Origin: Thermosynechococcaceae cyanobacterium Okahandja
Lineage (GTDB): Bacteria > Cyanobacteriota > Cyanobacteriia > Thermosynechococcales > Thermosynechococcaceae
Direction of reading: 5' to 3'
Length of the DNA: 64,000 bases
NCBI GenBank assembly: GCA_041530395.1
Contig: CP136945.1
Location: 2,294,001-2,358,000 of the forward strand
In this document: positions 55,608 through 64,000 of the stretch, piece by piece
Layout: each line of letters opens with the position of its first letter
How positions within the stretch are numbered: position 1 is the first letter of the stretch
Position numbers and translations under genes: made by a program
The notes under the pieces: model-generated
Told to the model about the DNA's origin: nothing
Database searches by the model: none
What the model saw: only the letters and a program-made list of their open reading frames with translations

Positions 55608-57539
55608 CTACTTCGCCGCCTGTTGCAGCAGAATTTGCGCCACCCGTTGTTTCCCGGCAGGGTTAATGCCAATCAGGCGGACGTACTCACCACTGTACTC
55701 CTGCAGGCAGGCTTGAATAGCCGCCAGTGCCTCATTCAGGTTTTTCGCCTCAATGCGTGGGCCGCTCTGCCACGAGTTGGTGCGGTAGCGGCGGGCATCC
55801 ACGTGCTCTAGGGCTAACTGGTGACCCTGTTGCAGAAGCTGTTGCACCTGCTGCACCACCTCTGGGGCAAGACCATGGCTGGGGCTAGGGGCAAACCCCT
55901 TACCGCGAGTGCTGCTGCCATTGCTGGTGGTTTTGCCGTTGGGGCGCTGAATGATCGTTTCCAACACCCGCTGCTTGTCTTTTACCCCCACAAGACGGAC
56001 GTAGTCCCGTGGGTGCTCGGCTAAGAAGGCGCTCAGATCGTTGATGCCTTGGGCGGAGCTAATTTTAAGGCCACTCTGCCATGAACTGGTGCGAAAGCGG
56101 CGCGGATCCGCGTACTCAGTCGTAATCACACAGCCTTGGCGCAGCAGATCCTGAACCTGATTGAGAATATCGGCACTCAGGACGGTATCACCAGCGGCAG
56201 CGCTGTAGTGACTACTGTTGGTGCTCACGGCCTTGACGGTCTTGGGGGCGATCGCCACCGCACCATCGGGGCGCTGAATAATTTGCTCAAGCACCCGCCG
56301 TTTCTGTTTGCGATCAATACCAATCAGGCGCACGTACTCGCCCGCATGTTCCTGCAAGCAGGCCGCAAGCGCCGCCATCACCTCCGGCTCCCGCTGCGAT
56401 TGAATCGGCGCGCAACTGGTCCACGAACTGGTGCGATAGCGGCGGGCATCCGCGTGCTCCGTGCCAATTTGATAGCCCTGCTGCAACAGTTGCCGCACTT
56501 GCGCTGCCACCGAGGCATCTAGGGTACCCGGGGCACTGCCATACGTCTGGGGCTTGGCGGAGCTAGGGGCATAACTCGAGGGGCTAGGAGCCGCCTCGCC
56601 GGGGCGCTGGATAATTTGCTCAAACACCCGCCGTTTTGCCTGCGGATCAATACCAATAAGCCGTACGTATTCACCGGCATGTTCGTTAAGAAGCTGCGCC
56701 ACTGCCGCCAAGACTTGCGCTTCCTGCCGTGTTGTCAGGGTTGGGCAACTGGCCCAAGAACTGGTGCGATAGCGACGCGCATCGGCGTACTCCAGCCCAA
56801 TATGATACCCCTGCTGCAACAGTTGGCGGACGTGAGTCGCGTAATCTGTTGTCATCGTACTATCTTCCCCGGTAAGCGTTTCAACCTGTAAAACCTGTGG
56901 GTCGGCTTGACCCCGCTGCTCATTGCGAATGGGGGCAATACAGGCAATATTTTCGGCACAGCGATAGCCCGACAGCAGTGCCTCGTTAATGCCCACAACG
57001 TGCTGAGCAAAGTGAATATCCGATTCCTCAACGTTGGGAAGGCGATCGGCCTGCTGCTGCGTGGTGATCACCATCCCCGAAGGAATATATTTGCCGGGTG
57101 GAATTTCCACATCTTGAATGAGGGCGTGCATCATGACAACGCAGCCCGCACCCACCCGCGCATTAAACACGGTTGAGCGAAAGCCAATAAAGCAGCCTTC
57201 GCCTATGTAGGCCGGCCCATGAATGAGCGCCATGTGGGTAATTGACGAGTTCTCGCCAATCCAGACCGAATACTCTTGGCCATCATCCCCAATCACGCGC
57301 CCCTGCTGTAATCCATGGATGACAACGCCATCTTGGATGTTGGTGCGGGCACCAATGTAGAAGGGCGTGCCCTCGTCAGCGCGAATTGAGGTACCGGGAG
57401 CGATGTGCACATAATCTTTGATGCGGACATCTCCGATGAGGTTACTAAAGGAATGAACGTAAGCCGAACTGGCAATGTCTGGCTCCGCTAAGTCCCGTGA
57501 CCATGGCGTAGGAGGTGCCGCATAGCTTTGAACCGCCAT
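55608..57539 (-). CDS. ccmM: Carboxysome scaffold CcmM (gamma-carbonic anhydrase plus four SSUL modules)
   Basis: 643 residues. Residues 1-210 are a gamma-carbonic anhydrase with zinc ligands His75, His102 and His107, plus Cys194 and Cys200, the pair whose disulfide activates the Thermosynechococcus enzyme. Four RbcS-like SSUL modules follow (about 231-320, 343-432, 455-540, 557-643), each with RR(Y/F)RT(S/N)SW, which bind and condense Rubisco. An internal ATG at 56855 (Met229) could start the short form known from other species. Confidence 0.97.
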   Translation of the reverse strand: MAVQSYAAPPTPWSRDLAEPDIASSAYVHSFSNLIGDVRIKDYVHIAPGTSIRADEGTPFYIGARTNIQDGVVIHGLQQGRVIGDDGQEYSVWIGENSSITHMALIHGPAYIGEGCFIGFRSTVFNARVGAGCVVMMHALIQDVEIPPGKYIPSGMVITTQQQADRLPNVEESDIHFAQHVVGINEALLSGYRCAENIACIAPIRNEQRGQADPQVLQVETLTGEDSTMTTDYATHVRQLLQQGYHIGLEYADARRYRTSSWASCPTLTTRQEAQVLAAVAQLLNEHAGEYVRLIGIDPQAKRRVFEQIIQRPGEAAPSPSSYAPSSAKPQTYGSAPGTLDASVAAQVRQLLQQGYQIGTEHADARRYRTSSWTSCAPIQSQREPEVMAALAACLQEHAGEYVRLIGIDRKQKRRVLEQIIQRPDGAVAIAPKTVKAVSTNSSHYSAAAGDTVLSADILNQVQDLLRQGCVITTEYADPRRFRTSSWQSGLKISSAQGINDLSAFLAEHPRDYVRLVGVKDKQRVLETIIQRPNGKTTSNGSSTRGKGFAPSPSHGLAPEVVQQVQQLLQQGHQLALEHVDARRYRTNSWQSGPRIEAKNLNEALAAIQACLQEYSGEYVRLIGINPAGKQRVAQILLQQAAK

Positions 57540-57557
57540 AGGGAGAAGTCTCCAATG

Positions 57558-57857
57558 CTAATACTGGGTACGCTTGCTGTAGAGCAAATAGTTATCCCGA
57601 CTTACGGTGTCAATAATGGCCACGACGGCTGCATCGATTGGCCGTTGCGTGCTATTTACAATGTAGCGGGCGGCACTCCCTCGACTGACCAGTACCCACT
57701 CATCCTGTCCTGCACCCACCGTATCTGCAGCCACTTCGTAGTCGGGTAAAAATTCGCCGTCCTCACCCAAGTATTGCAAGACTAAAAACTTGACTCCCGC
57801 TAGGGTGTCCTCTTTTTGAGTACTGGTAACCGTGCCGCACACTCGTGCAATTTTCAC
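57558..57857 (-). CDS. ccmL: Carboxysome vertex protein CcmL
   Basis: 99 residues of the EutN/CcmL pentamer family (MKIARVCGTVTSTQK start, GEFLPDYEVAADTVGAG, VLVSRGSAAR), which closes shell vertices. It starts with GTG and overlaps the ccmK1 stop by one base (TAGTG). Confidence 0.96.
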   Translation of the reverse strand: MKIARVCGTVTSTQKEDTLAGVKFLVLQYLGEDGEFLPDYEVAADTVGAGQDEWVLVSRGSAARYIVNSTQRPIDAAVVAIIDTVSRDNYLLYSKRTQY

Positions 57858-58198
57858 TACGGGCGACCCATCGGGCGAATGCCGCTAACACTTTCGCGGA
57901 ATTGCTCCACCGCTTCGGTGTAGCGAATGGGGAGAACGTACTCGAGGTTTTCGTGGGGACGGGCAATGATGTGGGTAGAGAGCACTTGGCCACCGTTGAC
58001 CCGCTTCACATTTTCAACACCTGCGGCCACCGAGGCTTGCACTTCCGAGACATCGCCCCGCACAATGACCGTGACGCGGCCACTGCCGATTTTTTCGTAG
58101 CCCACAAGGGTCACCCGGGCGGCTTTGACCATTGCGTCTGCGGCTTCAACCACCGCAGGAAAACCCAAGGTTTCAATCATTCCGACAGCAATTGCCAT
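57857..58198 (-). CDS. ccmK1: Carboxysome shell protein CcmK1
   Basis: 113-residue BMC-domain hexamer-forming protein ([20 protein letters not shown]; pore loop KIGSGR). It differs from the adjacent ccmK2 mainly by a C-terminal extension [13 protein letters not shown], which may alter hexamer contacts. Second gene of the operon. Confidence 0.95.
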   Translation of the reverse strand: MAIAVGMIETLGFPAVVEAADAMVKAARVTLVGYEKIGSGRVTVIVRGDVSEVQASVAAGVENVKRVNGGQVLSTHIIARPHENLEYVLPIRYTEAVEQFRESVSGIRPMGRP

Positions 58199-58266
58199 TG
58201 TAATAGCTCCTAAACATTAAGACGTAGTGGTGTGATGCAACTGAACCCTAAAACTGTGGGAAGGCG

Positions 58267-58575
58267 TTAGTTACGGAATTGTTCAACCGCTTCCGTGTAG
58301 CGAATGGGCAAGACGTATTCAAGGTTTTCGTGGGGGCGGGCAATGATGTGGGTGGAAAGAACCTCACCACCATTGACACGCTTGGCAGAGTCAACCCCTG
58401 CTGCCACCGAGGCTTGCACTTCGGAGACATCACCCCGAACAATGACCGTGACCCGACCACTGCCGATTTTTTCATAGCCCACAAGGGTAACCCGAGCGGC
58501 TTTTACCATTGCGTCTGCTGCTTCGACGACGGCGGGGAATCCGCGCGTTTCAATCATTCCCACAGCAATTGGCAT
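58267..58575 (-). CDS. ccmK2: Carboxysome shell protein CcmK2
   Basis: 102-residue BMC-domain protein, nearly identical to CcmK1 over 100 residues (KIGSGR pore loop). First gene of the operon; ATG preceded by TAGGAG. Makes the main facets of the shell. Confidence 0.96.
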   Translation of the reverse strand: MPIAVGMIETRGFPAVVEAADAMVKAARVTLVGYEKIGSGRVTVIVRGDVSEVQASVAAGVDSAKRVNGGEVLSTHIIARPHENLEYVLPIRYTEAVEQFRN

Positions 58576-58713
58576 GAGTAAGCTCTCCTAATTAGAATAA
58601 GGGTAAGCAGTACAAAAATTACAGTTGCAATCAGAGCGATCGCTACAGAAATTCATGACGGGATAGCCGATTGTTATCGTTACGTTAATCACCGTCTTTT
58701 TATCTCTATGACA

Positions 58714-58742
58714 AGCATAGGGTTAGGGGTTTCTTTTGACAA
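58714..58742 (-). promoter_or_regulatory. Predicted ccm operon promoter
   Basis: Minus strand TTGTCA (58742-58737), 17-base spacer, TATGCT (58719-58714); 138 bases before ccmK2. A good sigma-70 pattern inferred from sequence only. Confidence 0.5.
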
Positions 58743-58750
58743 TATAATCC

Positions 58751-58783
58751 TTGATAATATTTTCTAGTTTCTAGTATTATCAA
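58751..58783. promoter_or_regulatory. Inverted repeat next to ccm promoter
   Basis: TTGATAATA (58751-58759) and its exact reverse complement TATTATCAA (58775-58783) are spaced by 15 bases. It begins eight bases beyond the predicted -35 of the ccm operon, a typical activator position (for example a LysR-type CcmR/CmpR-like protein; inference). Three TTTTTATCT copies (58697, 58958, 58972) lie in the same 445-base gap. Confidence 0.45.
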
Positions 58784-59020
58784 ACCTAATTCAACTGCCG
58801 CATTGGCGGAACTCAACACGGGCAAATCGCTCTTCAGGACGTGGTGCATAGAGCTGTATCTACGCTTATCTTGTTTGGCATAGACAAACTGCTTGTTTGC
58901 TGATCATTATCGTGGTTTGGTATTGACTCTTTTAATCTTGAATGAATTGCTGATAAATTTTTATCTATCAATTTTTATCTCTGCAAATCAGTTGCCATTG
59001 AAGAGGAAGGGGTTATATTC

Positions 59021-59500
59021 ATGACGCTAGTGGTGGGTGATGTTGCACCTGAATTTACGGTGCCCGATGCCAGTGGGACGCTGATTAGCTTAAGTCAACT
59101 GCGCGGCCAGTGGATCATTTTGTACTTTTATCCCCGCGATAATACGCCGGGCTGCACCAAGGAAGCCTGTGGCTATCGGCAGGTGGCTGCAGAGTTGGCG
59201 CAGCGCAACGTCAGGATTTTAGGGGTCAGCCCCGATAGTGTGGCCTCCCATCAAAAGTTTCAGGAAAAGTTTGATCTGTCCTTCTCGCTTTTGGCGGACA
59301 CCGACACGAGGGTGGCACAGGCCTATGGCAGCTACGGCCCCAAAAAGTTTATGGGCAAGGAGTACTTAGGGGTGTATCGGGATACGTTTGTTATAGACCC
59401 AGAGGGCAAAATTGCGGCGATTTACCGTCGCGTTAAACCCGATGCCCATATTGCCCAAGTGCTGGCGGATTTGGCACGATTGCAAGAGGGCAGCCGCTAG
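59021..59500 (+). CDS. bcp: Peroxiredoxin, Bcp/PrxQ type
   Basis: 159 residues. Peroxidatic and resolving cysteines in PGCTKEACGYR (C-x4-C), then thioredoxin-fold continuation. Reduces H2O2 and organic hydroperoxides with thioredoxin. Diverges from the ccm operon; the intergenic region is shared. ATG preceded by GAGGAAGGGG. Confidence 0.93.
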   Translation: MTLVVGDVAPEFTVPDASGTLISLSQLRGQWIILYFYPRDNTPGCTKEACGYRQVAAELAQRNVRILGVSPDSVASHQKFQEKFDLSFSLLADTDTRVAQAYGSYGPKKFMGKEYLGVYRDTFVIDPEGKIAAIYRRVKPDAHIAQVLADLARLQEGSR

Positions 59501-59513
59501 CGAAGCAGAGCAG

Positions 59514-60335
59514 ATGAGTCAGAACTGGCAGAATTTTCGCAAAAACTTGGGGGAGTGGCACGGGTCTTTTACGCCCATTGCCCCCGATGGTTCCCTAGGA
59601 ACCCCTGTGCCGTCGATCCTCTCCTTAACGGATGTAGCCGCGGGGGAGCGGGTGCGCTTTCAATTGCAGCGATTTGCCAATGGCCTCGATCAGCCGGCCA
59701 CAAGCGATACGGTGCAGGAGTACACCAGCATTAGTCGCCAGAATGTGTTTTTTGACACGGGGGCCTTTTCTAAGGGGTCGTTGCAGGTGGCACCCTTTGC
59801 TGAGTTTGGCGCGGAGTACGGGTTTGTGGTGGGAGATCGGCGGCTGCGGTTTGTGCAGTTGTTTAACAAGGCTCAACAGCTTCAGTCAATGACGCTAATC
59901 CGTGAGTTTCGAGCCGGATCGGCGGCAACGGAGCGGCCACCCCTGACGGTGGAGCACCTGTTAGGCATATGGCAGGGCACGGCTTATACGGTGTATGCGG
60001 ACTGGCGATCGCCCACGCAGACGGCCACAACGCTAAAGGTATGGCAAGAGGGAACTCAGTTGCATCAAGTGTTACAGTGGGCGGATCAGCGCGTTTCCTC
60101 CCAAGCAACCATCGATGGCCATCGACTCTGGTTTAAGGATATGGTCATGCTGTTACTGCCGGATGGCGCGGCAAGCTTAACGCCCCTTGAGGTTTCGTTT
60201 CGGCAGCCATTTTTTGTGGAAGTCAGTTGGCTCTGGAGTGACGATGCGCGACAGCGGCTGATTCGCCACTATGGCGATCGCGGTGAGTGGGTCAGCGCCA
60301 CCCTCGTCGTCGAAACGCGGCTGAGTACCCACTAG
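59514..60335 (+). CDS. DUF3598 (lipocalin-like) protein
   Basis: 273 residues, start MSQNWQNFRKNLGEWHGSF 14 bases after bcp. GEWHGSFTPIAPDG at the start and a repeated LLGIWQGTAYTVYADW later suggest two beta-barrel halves, matching the cyanobacterial DUF3598 calycin pattern. Ligand unknown. Tail overlaps lnt by 44 bases on the opposite strand. Confidence 0.78.
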   Translation: MSQNWQNFRKNLGEWHGSFTPIAPDGSLGTPVPSILSLTDVAAGERVRFQLQRFANGLDQPATSDTVQEYTSISRQNVFFDTGAFSKGSLQVAPFAEFGAEYGFVVGDRRLRFVQLFNKAQQLQSMTLIREFRAGSAATERPPLTVEHLLGIWQGTAYTVYADWRSPTQTATTLKVWQEGTQLHQVLQWADQRVSSQATIDGHRLWFKDMVMLLLPDGAASLTPLEVSFRQPFFVEVSWLWSDDARQRLIRHYGDRGEWVSATLVVETRLSTH

Positions 60336-61785
60336 CGATCGTGGCTACCCCCAACAGGGGCAGAAGCCAATCCCCAAACCGACTGTAGGGGGTCAGGTGC
60401 TGGCGGCGATAGATGGTTGCCGTATGGGTAATAAAGCGATCCGGTTCCGAGAGCCAACGGGTGGTTCCCTTGGGATCAATCACGGCGGACAGGCCGGTAT
60501 TGGTTGCCCGCACCAGCCAGCGATCGCCCTCCACCGCTCGCAGCACATCATGGCCGTGGTGCTGTGCCATTAATTGCCGTCGGTAGGGGTCATTATTGGC
60601 CACACTGAGGATAAATTCCCCCCCTGAGTACACTTGGCCGCGACTGCGATGGGAAAACGCCGACTCAAAGCAGATCAGTACCACCGCATTGCCCCAAGGA
60701 GTTCTAAATACCTGATCCGGCTCGCCCGGAATCAGGCGCGATTGTAGGGTGGATAAGCGCTGCACCACCCCTGATAACCAGTCGGGAATATACTCTCCCA
60801 AGAGTACGAGGTTGACTTTGTTGTAGCGGCTATAAATTTGGCCGCGCTCATCGAGGGTCAACAGCACCTGATGATGCCCGTCCGGCACACTCATAAACGT
60901 GCCCAGCCACAGGGGCACCCCCGCCTGCTGAATAGAACTGGTGAGCAAATTCACCTGCCCAGGTTGCCAAAGAATTGGCAAAGCGCCTTCAGGGGTGAGC
61001 ACGGCCTCGGCACCCGCTGCCACTAACTCCCGATAGCCACGGGTATAGTCGATCCAAGCGCGGCGAATCCCCTCGGGGGTGAGTTTTTCACGGGTGGGAA
61101 TGTTGCCTTGAATGATCCCCACCCGCAGCCCCGGCCCCTGATCGGCGGCCACGGTGGCGGCTAGACCCCCGTTCAACAGGAGTGCCGCCACAAGGACTAC
61201 AACCCCATAGCCGAGGTAGCGATGGTTGTGGCGTAAGGCCAGTGTGATCAGGCCATTCACGGCTAAGACTACGGCGGTCAGGGTTGTGGGACCGGCCAAG
61301 CGGCTCAGGTGCACGAACCCATGGGGACTTTGGCTGAGGGAGACACTAATCCACCACAGGGGGGAATAGCTCCACAGGGCTTCGAGGCTGCACCAGAGGG
61401 TCACGCCTGCTAAGAGTTCCCACCACCACCGATGTCCACAGATATAGCGCGCCATCAGCACGGCCCAGAGGCTACTGAGGCAGGCACCCCACAGGCTCAG
61501 AAATAGCCAAATCGCGCGGGAAATGAGCCAACTGGGCAGCGGATCAATGCCAATCCACATTAAGGGGTGCAGGTCCCACACCCACACCAAGCTACTGCCG
61601 TAAAACCCCAGCCCCCACCACAGACCCGCTAAGGCGGCTGATCCGAGGCTGCATCGCGTCTGGCACACCCACCACAGGGGGACTATTGCCCCAAAGGCTA
61701 ACCCCCCCCACCCCACCGGTGGTAGGGCGAGTTGCATCATGCCGCCAGCCACCCACAGTCCGAGGGGTTGCCTGAGCTTAAGCAA
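60292..61785 (-). CDS. lnt: Apolipoprotein N-acyltransferase Lnt
   Basis: About 497 residues. An N-terminal set of membrane segments is followed by a periplasmic nitrilase domain with the triad Glu in LTPEGALP, Lys in YNKVNLVLLGEYIP and Cys in LICFESAFS. Adds the third acyl chain to lipoproteins. Start uncertain: TTG 61785 overlaps the nurA stop, while ATG 61827 is also open (50-base overlap). Confidence 0.92.
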   Translation of the reverse strand: MLKLRQPLGLWVAGGMMQLALPPVGWGGLAFGAIVPLWWVCQTRCSLGSAALAGLWWGLGFYGSSLVWVWDLHPLMWIGIDPLPSWLISRAIWLFLSLWGACLSSLWAVLMARYICGHRWWWELLAGVTLWCSLEALWSYSPLWWISVSLSQSPHGFVHLSRLAGPTTLTAVVLAVNGLITLALRHNHRYLGYGVVVLVAALLLNGGLAATVAADQGPGLRVGIIQGNIPTREKLTPEGIRRAWIDYTRGYRELVAAGAEAVLTPEGALPILWQPGQVNLLTSSIQQAGVPLWLGTFMSVPDGHHQVLLTLDERGQIYSRYNKVNLVLLGEYIPDWLSGVVQRLSTLQSRLIPGEPDQVFRTPWGNAVVLICFESAFSHRSRGQVYSGGEFILSVANNDPYRRQLMAQHHGHDVLRAVEGDRWLVRATNTGLSAVIDPKGTTRWLSEPDRFITHTATIYRRQHLTPYSRFGDWLLPLLGVATIASGYSAAFRRRGWR

Positions 61786-62953
61786 TACTCTGGCGCTTGC
61801 GCTGTTCCTTGGGGGAAGGAGCCACATGCCACTGCCCTGCCTTGATCAGTTCCCGTTCCAGTAAAGCAAAAAAGCGCTGGCGATCGCTGGCGCGCACTAC
61901 GGCGAGATGATGCGCCTCCGCTAAGGCCACCGGATAGCCCTGTCCCTTTGCCACCTGAGAGAGGGTGAGCGCCACTGCTTGGTGCAGTAGGGCCTGATCC
62001 TCGGCCACCCACTGGGGAAACTCTAGGCGCACCACTTCAGCACCCGCGTGCAGGTAGCAAAAATAAATGGCGTGGTCACCGTAGTGTTCGAGAATAGGGC
62101 TATTACTCCGCCACAGGGGGCTGTACTGTTGCGGTGCTAGCTGCGCTTGCCACAGGAGCGTATCCCGCAACGGGTCAAAGACTTGACAGGGCAATCGCTC
62201 ACCGTTGGGTGCGCAATGCACCGCACAGTTAGGAGTGGGGTAGGGACACACCCCTAACCGCAGAAAATTGAGGGTTTCATGGCTGCGGCAGGCGCTGATG
62301 TAGCCTACTAACGGGATCCGCTGTGCTCGCAACTGTTGCCAAACCGCCAGAATCGGTGCCAATAGCTGATCACGGGCAGCGGGGGGCAGGGTCTCCCAAA
62401 ACCAAAAAACTAAAGAGCCATCCACCAAGGCGAGGCTGGGCAACCCGGGGGTTACGGTTGCCGCCAATGCCCCAAGGGCAACCAGTTCCGCTTGGGTACG
62501 GCGGTAACGCAGCCAATCTTCGGTGCGAATGCCCCACGATCGCGATCGCCCCAGTTCGGCGGGGTCATAAACTAATTGCGGCCAGCTATCCAACTGGGGC
62601 CGCTGTTGCGTCCCGTAGGGAATGGCCACCCGGCCAATATTGATCAGGTAACAGTAGGCAATTTCGTGGTGACTGGGGGCAATCTGGGAGCCATCGGTGG
62701 CCAGCACTGTGTAGGGGGGTGAAACAGAGGCTACCCTGTGGCAGCAGTCTAAAGGTTCAACGGGTTCGGCAACCGCAAAGGCTAGATGCTCGCGCCATGT
62801 CCCTAAAAGGTCGCGGTAGTGTTCCAGTTGCCCGCTCATCTGGCCCAACACCTCAAGGGCTTGCACCTGTTTCTGCTGGCTGGCGATCGCCCCTTGGCGA
62901 ATCACCTGACCCACCTGCCCCATTTGCGCTGCCACTTTCGTGAGATCGAGCAT
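61778..62953 (-). CDS. nurA: NurA-domain nuclease
   Basis: 391 residues from Met 62953 (MLDLTKVAAQMG); 15 more codons are open upstream. NurA pattern: ATDGSQIAPS with the metal-binding Asp, ALVDGSLVFW, and a C-terminal HAGAEVVRLEFP and LAEAHHLAVV. NurA is a 5'-3' ssDNA exonuclease/ssDNA endonuclease that works with HerA in archaea; HerA is not in this window. Overlaps lnt. Confidence 0.84.
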   Translation of the reverse strand: MLDLTKVAAQMGQVGQVIRQGAIASQQKQVQALEVLGQMSGQLEHYRDLLGTWREHLAFAVAEPVEPLDCCHRVASVSPPYTVLATDGSQIAPSHHEIAYCYLINIGRVAIPYGTQQRPQLDSWPQLVYDPAELGRSRSWGIRTEDWLRYRRTQAELVALGALAATVTPGLPSLALVDGSLVFWFWETLPPAARDQLLAPILAVWQQLRAQRIPLVGYISACRSHETLNFLRLGVCPYPTPNCAVHCAPNGERLPCQVFDPLRDTLLWQAQLAPQQYSPLWRSNSPILEHYGDHAIYFCYLHAGAEVVRLEFPQWVAEDQALLHQAVALTLSQVAKGQGYPVALAEAHHLAVVRASDRQRFFALLERELIKAGQWHVAPSPKEQRKRQSIA

Positions 62954-63005
62954 TCTCTCCCTACAATTTGTTCTCAGTATAGTAAGGTGGTGGAACAATC
63001 ATTCA

Positions 63006-64000
63006 GTGACTATTTTTTTTGTTGGTGCGGGACTAGGAACCACGGCGCACCTCACCCTACGGGCGATCGCCTGCCTGCAACGGGCGGAGGTCATCCTTTA
63101 CGATGCCCTGATCCACCCGTCCCTTTTAGCCCTTGCCCCTGCCGATTGCCTTAAAATCCCTGTTGGCAAGCGGGCTGGCGGTGTGGCCATGCCCCAGAGC
63201 CAAATCAATCAACTTCTGTGTGACTACGGCCAGCGCTACGAGCGCGTTGTACGGCTTAAAAGTGGAGATCCCGGACTGTTTGGTCGCCTCCAGCCAGAGT
63301 TAGAGGCCGTCCGTGCCGTTGGGCTAGCGGTCGATGTGGTGCCCGGAGTTAGCTCCGCCTTGGCTGCTCCCTTACTGGCGGGGTTGTGTATCACCGCCAA
63401 GGATGTGAGTCAAGCGGTGGGGATTTTTTCGGGTCATGCCCCCGAGACCTTGCCGTGGGCGAGCGTGGTGGCTCTGGAAACCCTCATTTTTTTGATGGCC
63501 ACCCGCTCCCTACGGGTTATCCTTGAGTGTCTGATTGCGGCGGGGCGATCGCCCCACGATGGCCTTGCCATCCTGCAATGGGCCGGCCAACCACAGCAAC
63601 AGGAGTGGTTTGGCACCCTTGAGGAGTACTTGCAATCCGCAGAGTCTGTCGATAGGGCACCCGCCGTTGTCGTCATTGGGGCTATTGTTCAAAAGCGCTA
63701 CCCATTGGCTAGGCTAGATCTGGCGCTACCCTCCTTGCCAGCCTCAACACAACCCATGCCTGACCTCTCTGGCCAAACTGTCCTTGTGACCCGCGCCGCT
63801 AGCCAAGCCAGTACCTTTACGGAGCAGCTTATGGCGGCAGGGGCAACCGTCCTTGAACTGCCCACCCTAGAAATTGGGCCCCCAAGCTCTTGGCAGCCCC
63901 TTGACAACGCCTTAAATCAACTGTCCCAATTTGATTGGCTCATTCTTACTTCCCACAATGCCGTTACCTTTTTTATGGAACGGCTGCAACAGCAGGGTAA
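63006..64000 (+). CDS. cobA: CobA-HemD fusion (partial, right edge)
   Basis: Hand-translated from GTG 63006, open to the last base (331 codons). Residues 1-235: uroporphyrinogen III methyltransferase (FVGAGLG start, YDALIHPSLL, VRLKSGDPGLFGR, PGVSSALAAPLLAG) feeding siroheme/cobalamin. From about 257: uroporphyrinogen III synthase (GQTVLVTRAASQAS, DWLILTSHNAV), an earlier pathway step. The fusion is known in cyanobacteria. 52 bases from divergent nurA. Confidence 0.9.
   Translation, partial: MTIFFVGAGLGTTAHLTLRAIACLQRAEVILYDALIHPSLLALAPADCLKIPVGKRAGGVAMPQSQINQLLCDYGQRYERVVRLKSGDPGLFGRLQPELEAVRAVGLAVDVVPGVSSALAAPLLAGLCITAKDVSQAVGIFSGHAPETLPWASVVALETLIFLMATRSLRVILECLIAAGRSPHDGLAILQWAGQPQQQEWFGTLEEYLQSAESVDRAPAVVVIGAIVQKRYPLARLDLALPSLPASTQPMPDLSGQTVLVTRAASQASTFTEQLMAAGATVLELPTLEIGPPSSWQPLDNALNQLSQFDWLILTSHNAVTFFMERLQQQG

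Overview
The window looks like a chromosomal segment of a thermophilic unicellular cyanobacterium close to Thermosynechococcus. Evidence seen directly: a beta-carboxysome operon (ccmK2-ccmK1-ccmL-ccmM-ccmN), PetG, Ycf33, cyanophycin genes, cyanobacteria-only DUF families, and many GCGATCGC (HIP1) octamers. The PII phosphatase PphA and CcmM (Cys194/Cys200) match what I remember of the Thermosynechococcus elongatus proteins closely. The genus is an inference; no database was searched.

Layout. 1-4.2 kb (minus): uxs-ugd-rnhB-menD, nucleotide-sugar synthesis (UDP-glucuronate to UDP-xylose), RNase HII and menaquinone/phylloquinone synthesis; menD runs off the left edge. 4.3-12.1 kb: a DUF924 protein, a flavin amine oxidase next to a LivM-type permease, an RsbW-like kinase, a large PP2C phosphatase, queA, a possible 17-codon microgene and a membrane protein with 11-residue coiled-coil repeats. 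12.1-21.2 kb: two different RecJ paralogs point at each other across a gene joining a PD-(D/E)XK nuclease-like domain to a ParA ATPase, followed by a hybrid histidine kinase. 21.3-26.2 kb: petG, der, an opposite-strand run of ycf33-DUF3038-DUF4335 (the last with TonB-like layout), and an atypical NblR-like regulator overlapping a DUF192 lipoprotein gene. 26.2-30.8 kb: tRNA-Arg and the low-oxygen tetrapyrrole set, acsF/chlA(II) divergent from ho-hemN, followed by a fatty-acid desaturase. 30.8-38.5 kb: DUF928, a DUF1400 hydrolase, tRNA-Asn, glmM, a decayed insertion-sequence tail with a GC-rich hairpin, an aminotransferase and ftsY. 38.6-43.1 kb: cphA, cphB and pphA, all linked to nitrogen storage or PII signalling. 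43.2-53.4 kb: an ABC1 kinase, an MFS transporter, mutS, an esterase, a decayed coding remnant, an SLH protein and a cation/proton antiporter. 53.5-58.6 kb: DUF2499, a zinc alcohol dehydrogenase and the ccm operon. 58.6-64 kb: bcp/prxQ and DUF3598 divergent from ccm, then lnt and nurA, and a cobA-hemD fusion that runs off the right edge.

Functional themes are inorganic carbon fixation, tetrapyrrole synthesis adapted to low oxygen, nitrogen reserve turnover, and DNA repair (two RecJ, MutS, NurA, RNase HII). The genome is compact: three convergent gene pairs end on one shared CTAG, and several start/stop codons overlap.

The best candidate for an undescribed system is the nuclease-like/ParA fusion between the two RecJ genes. 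Also notable are an inverted repeat next to the predicted ccm promoter and the single surviving cysteine pair among the CcmM Rubisco-binding modules.
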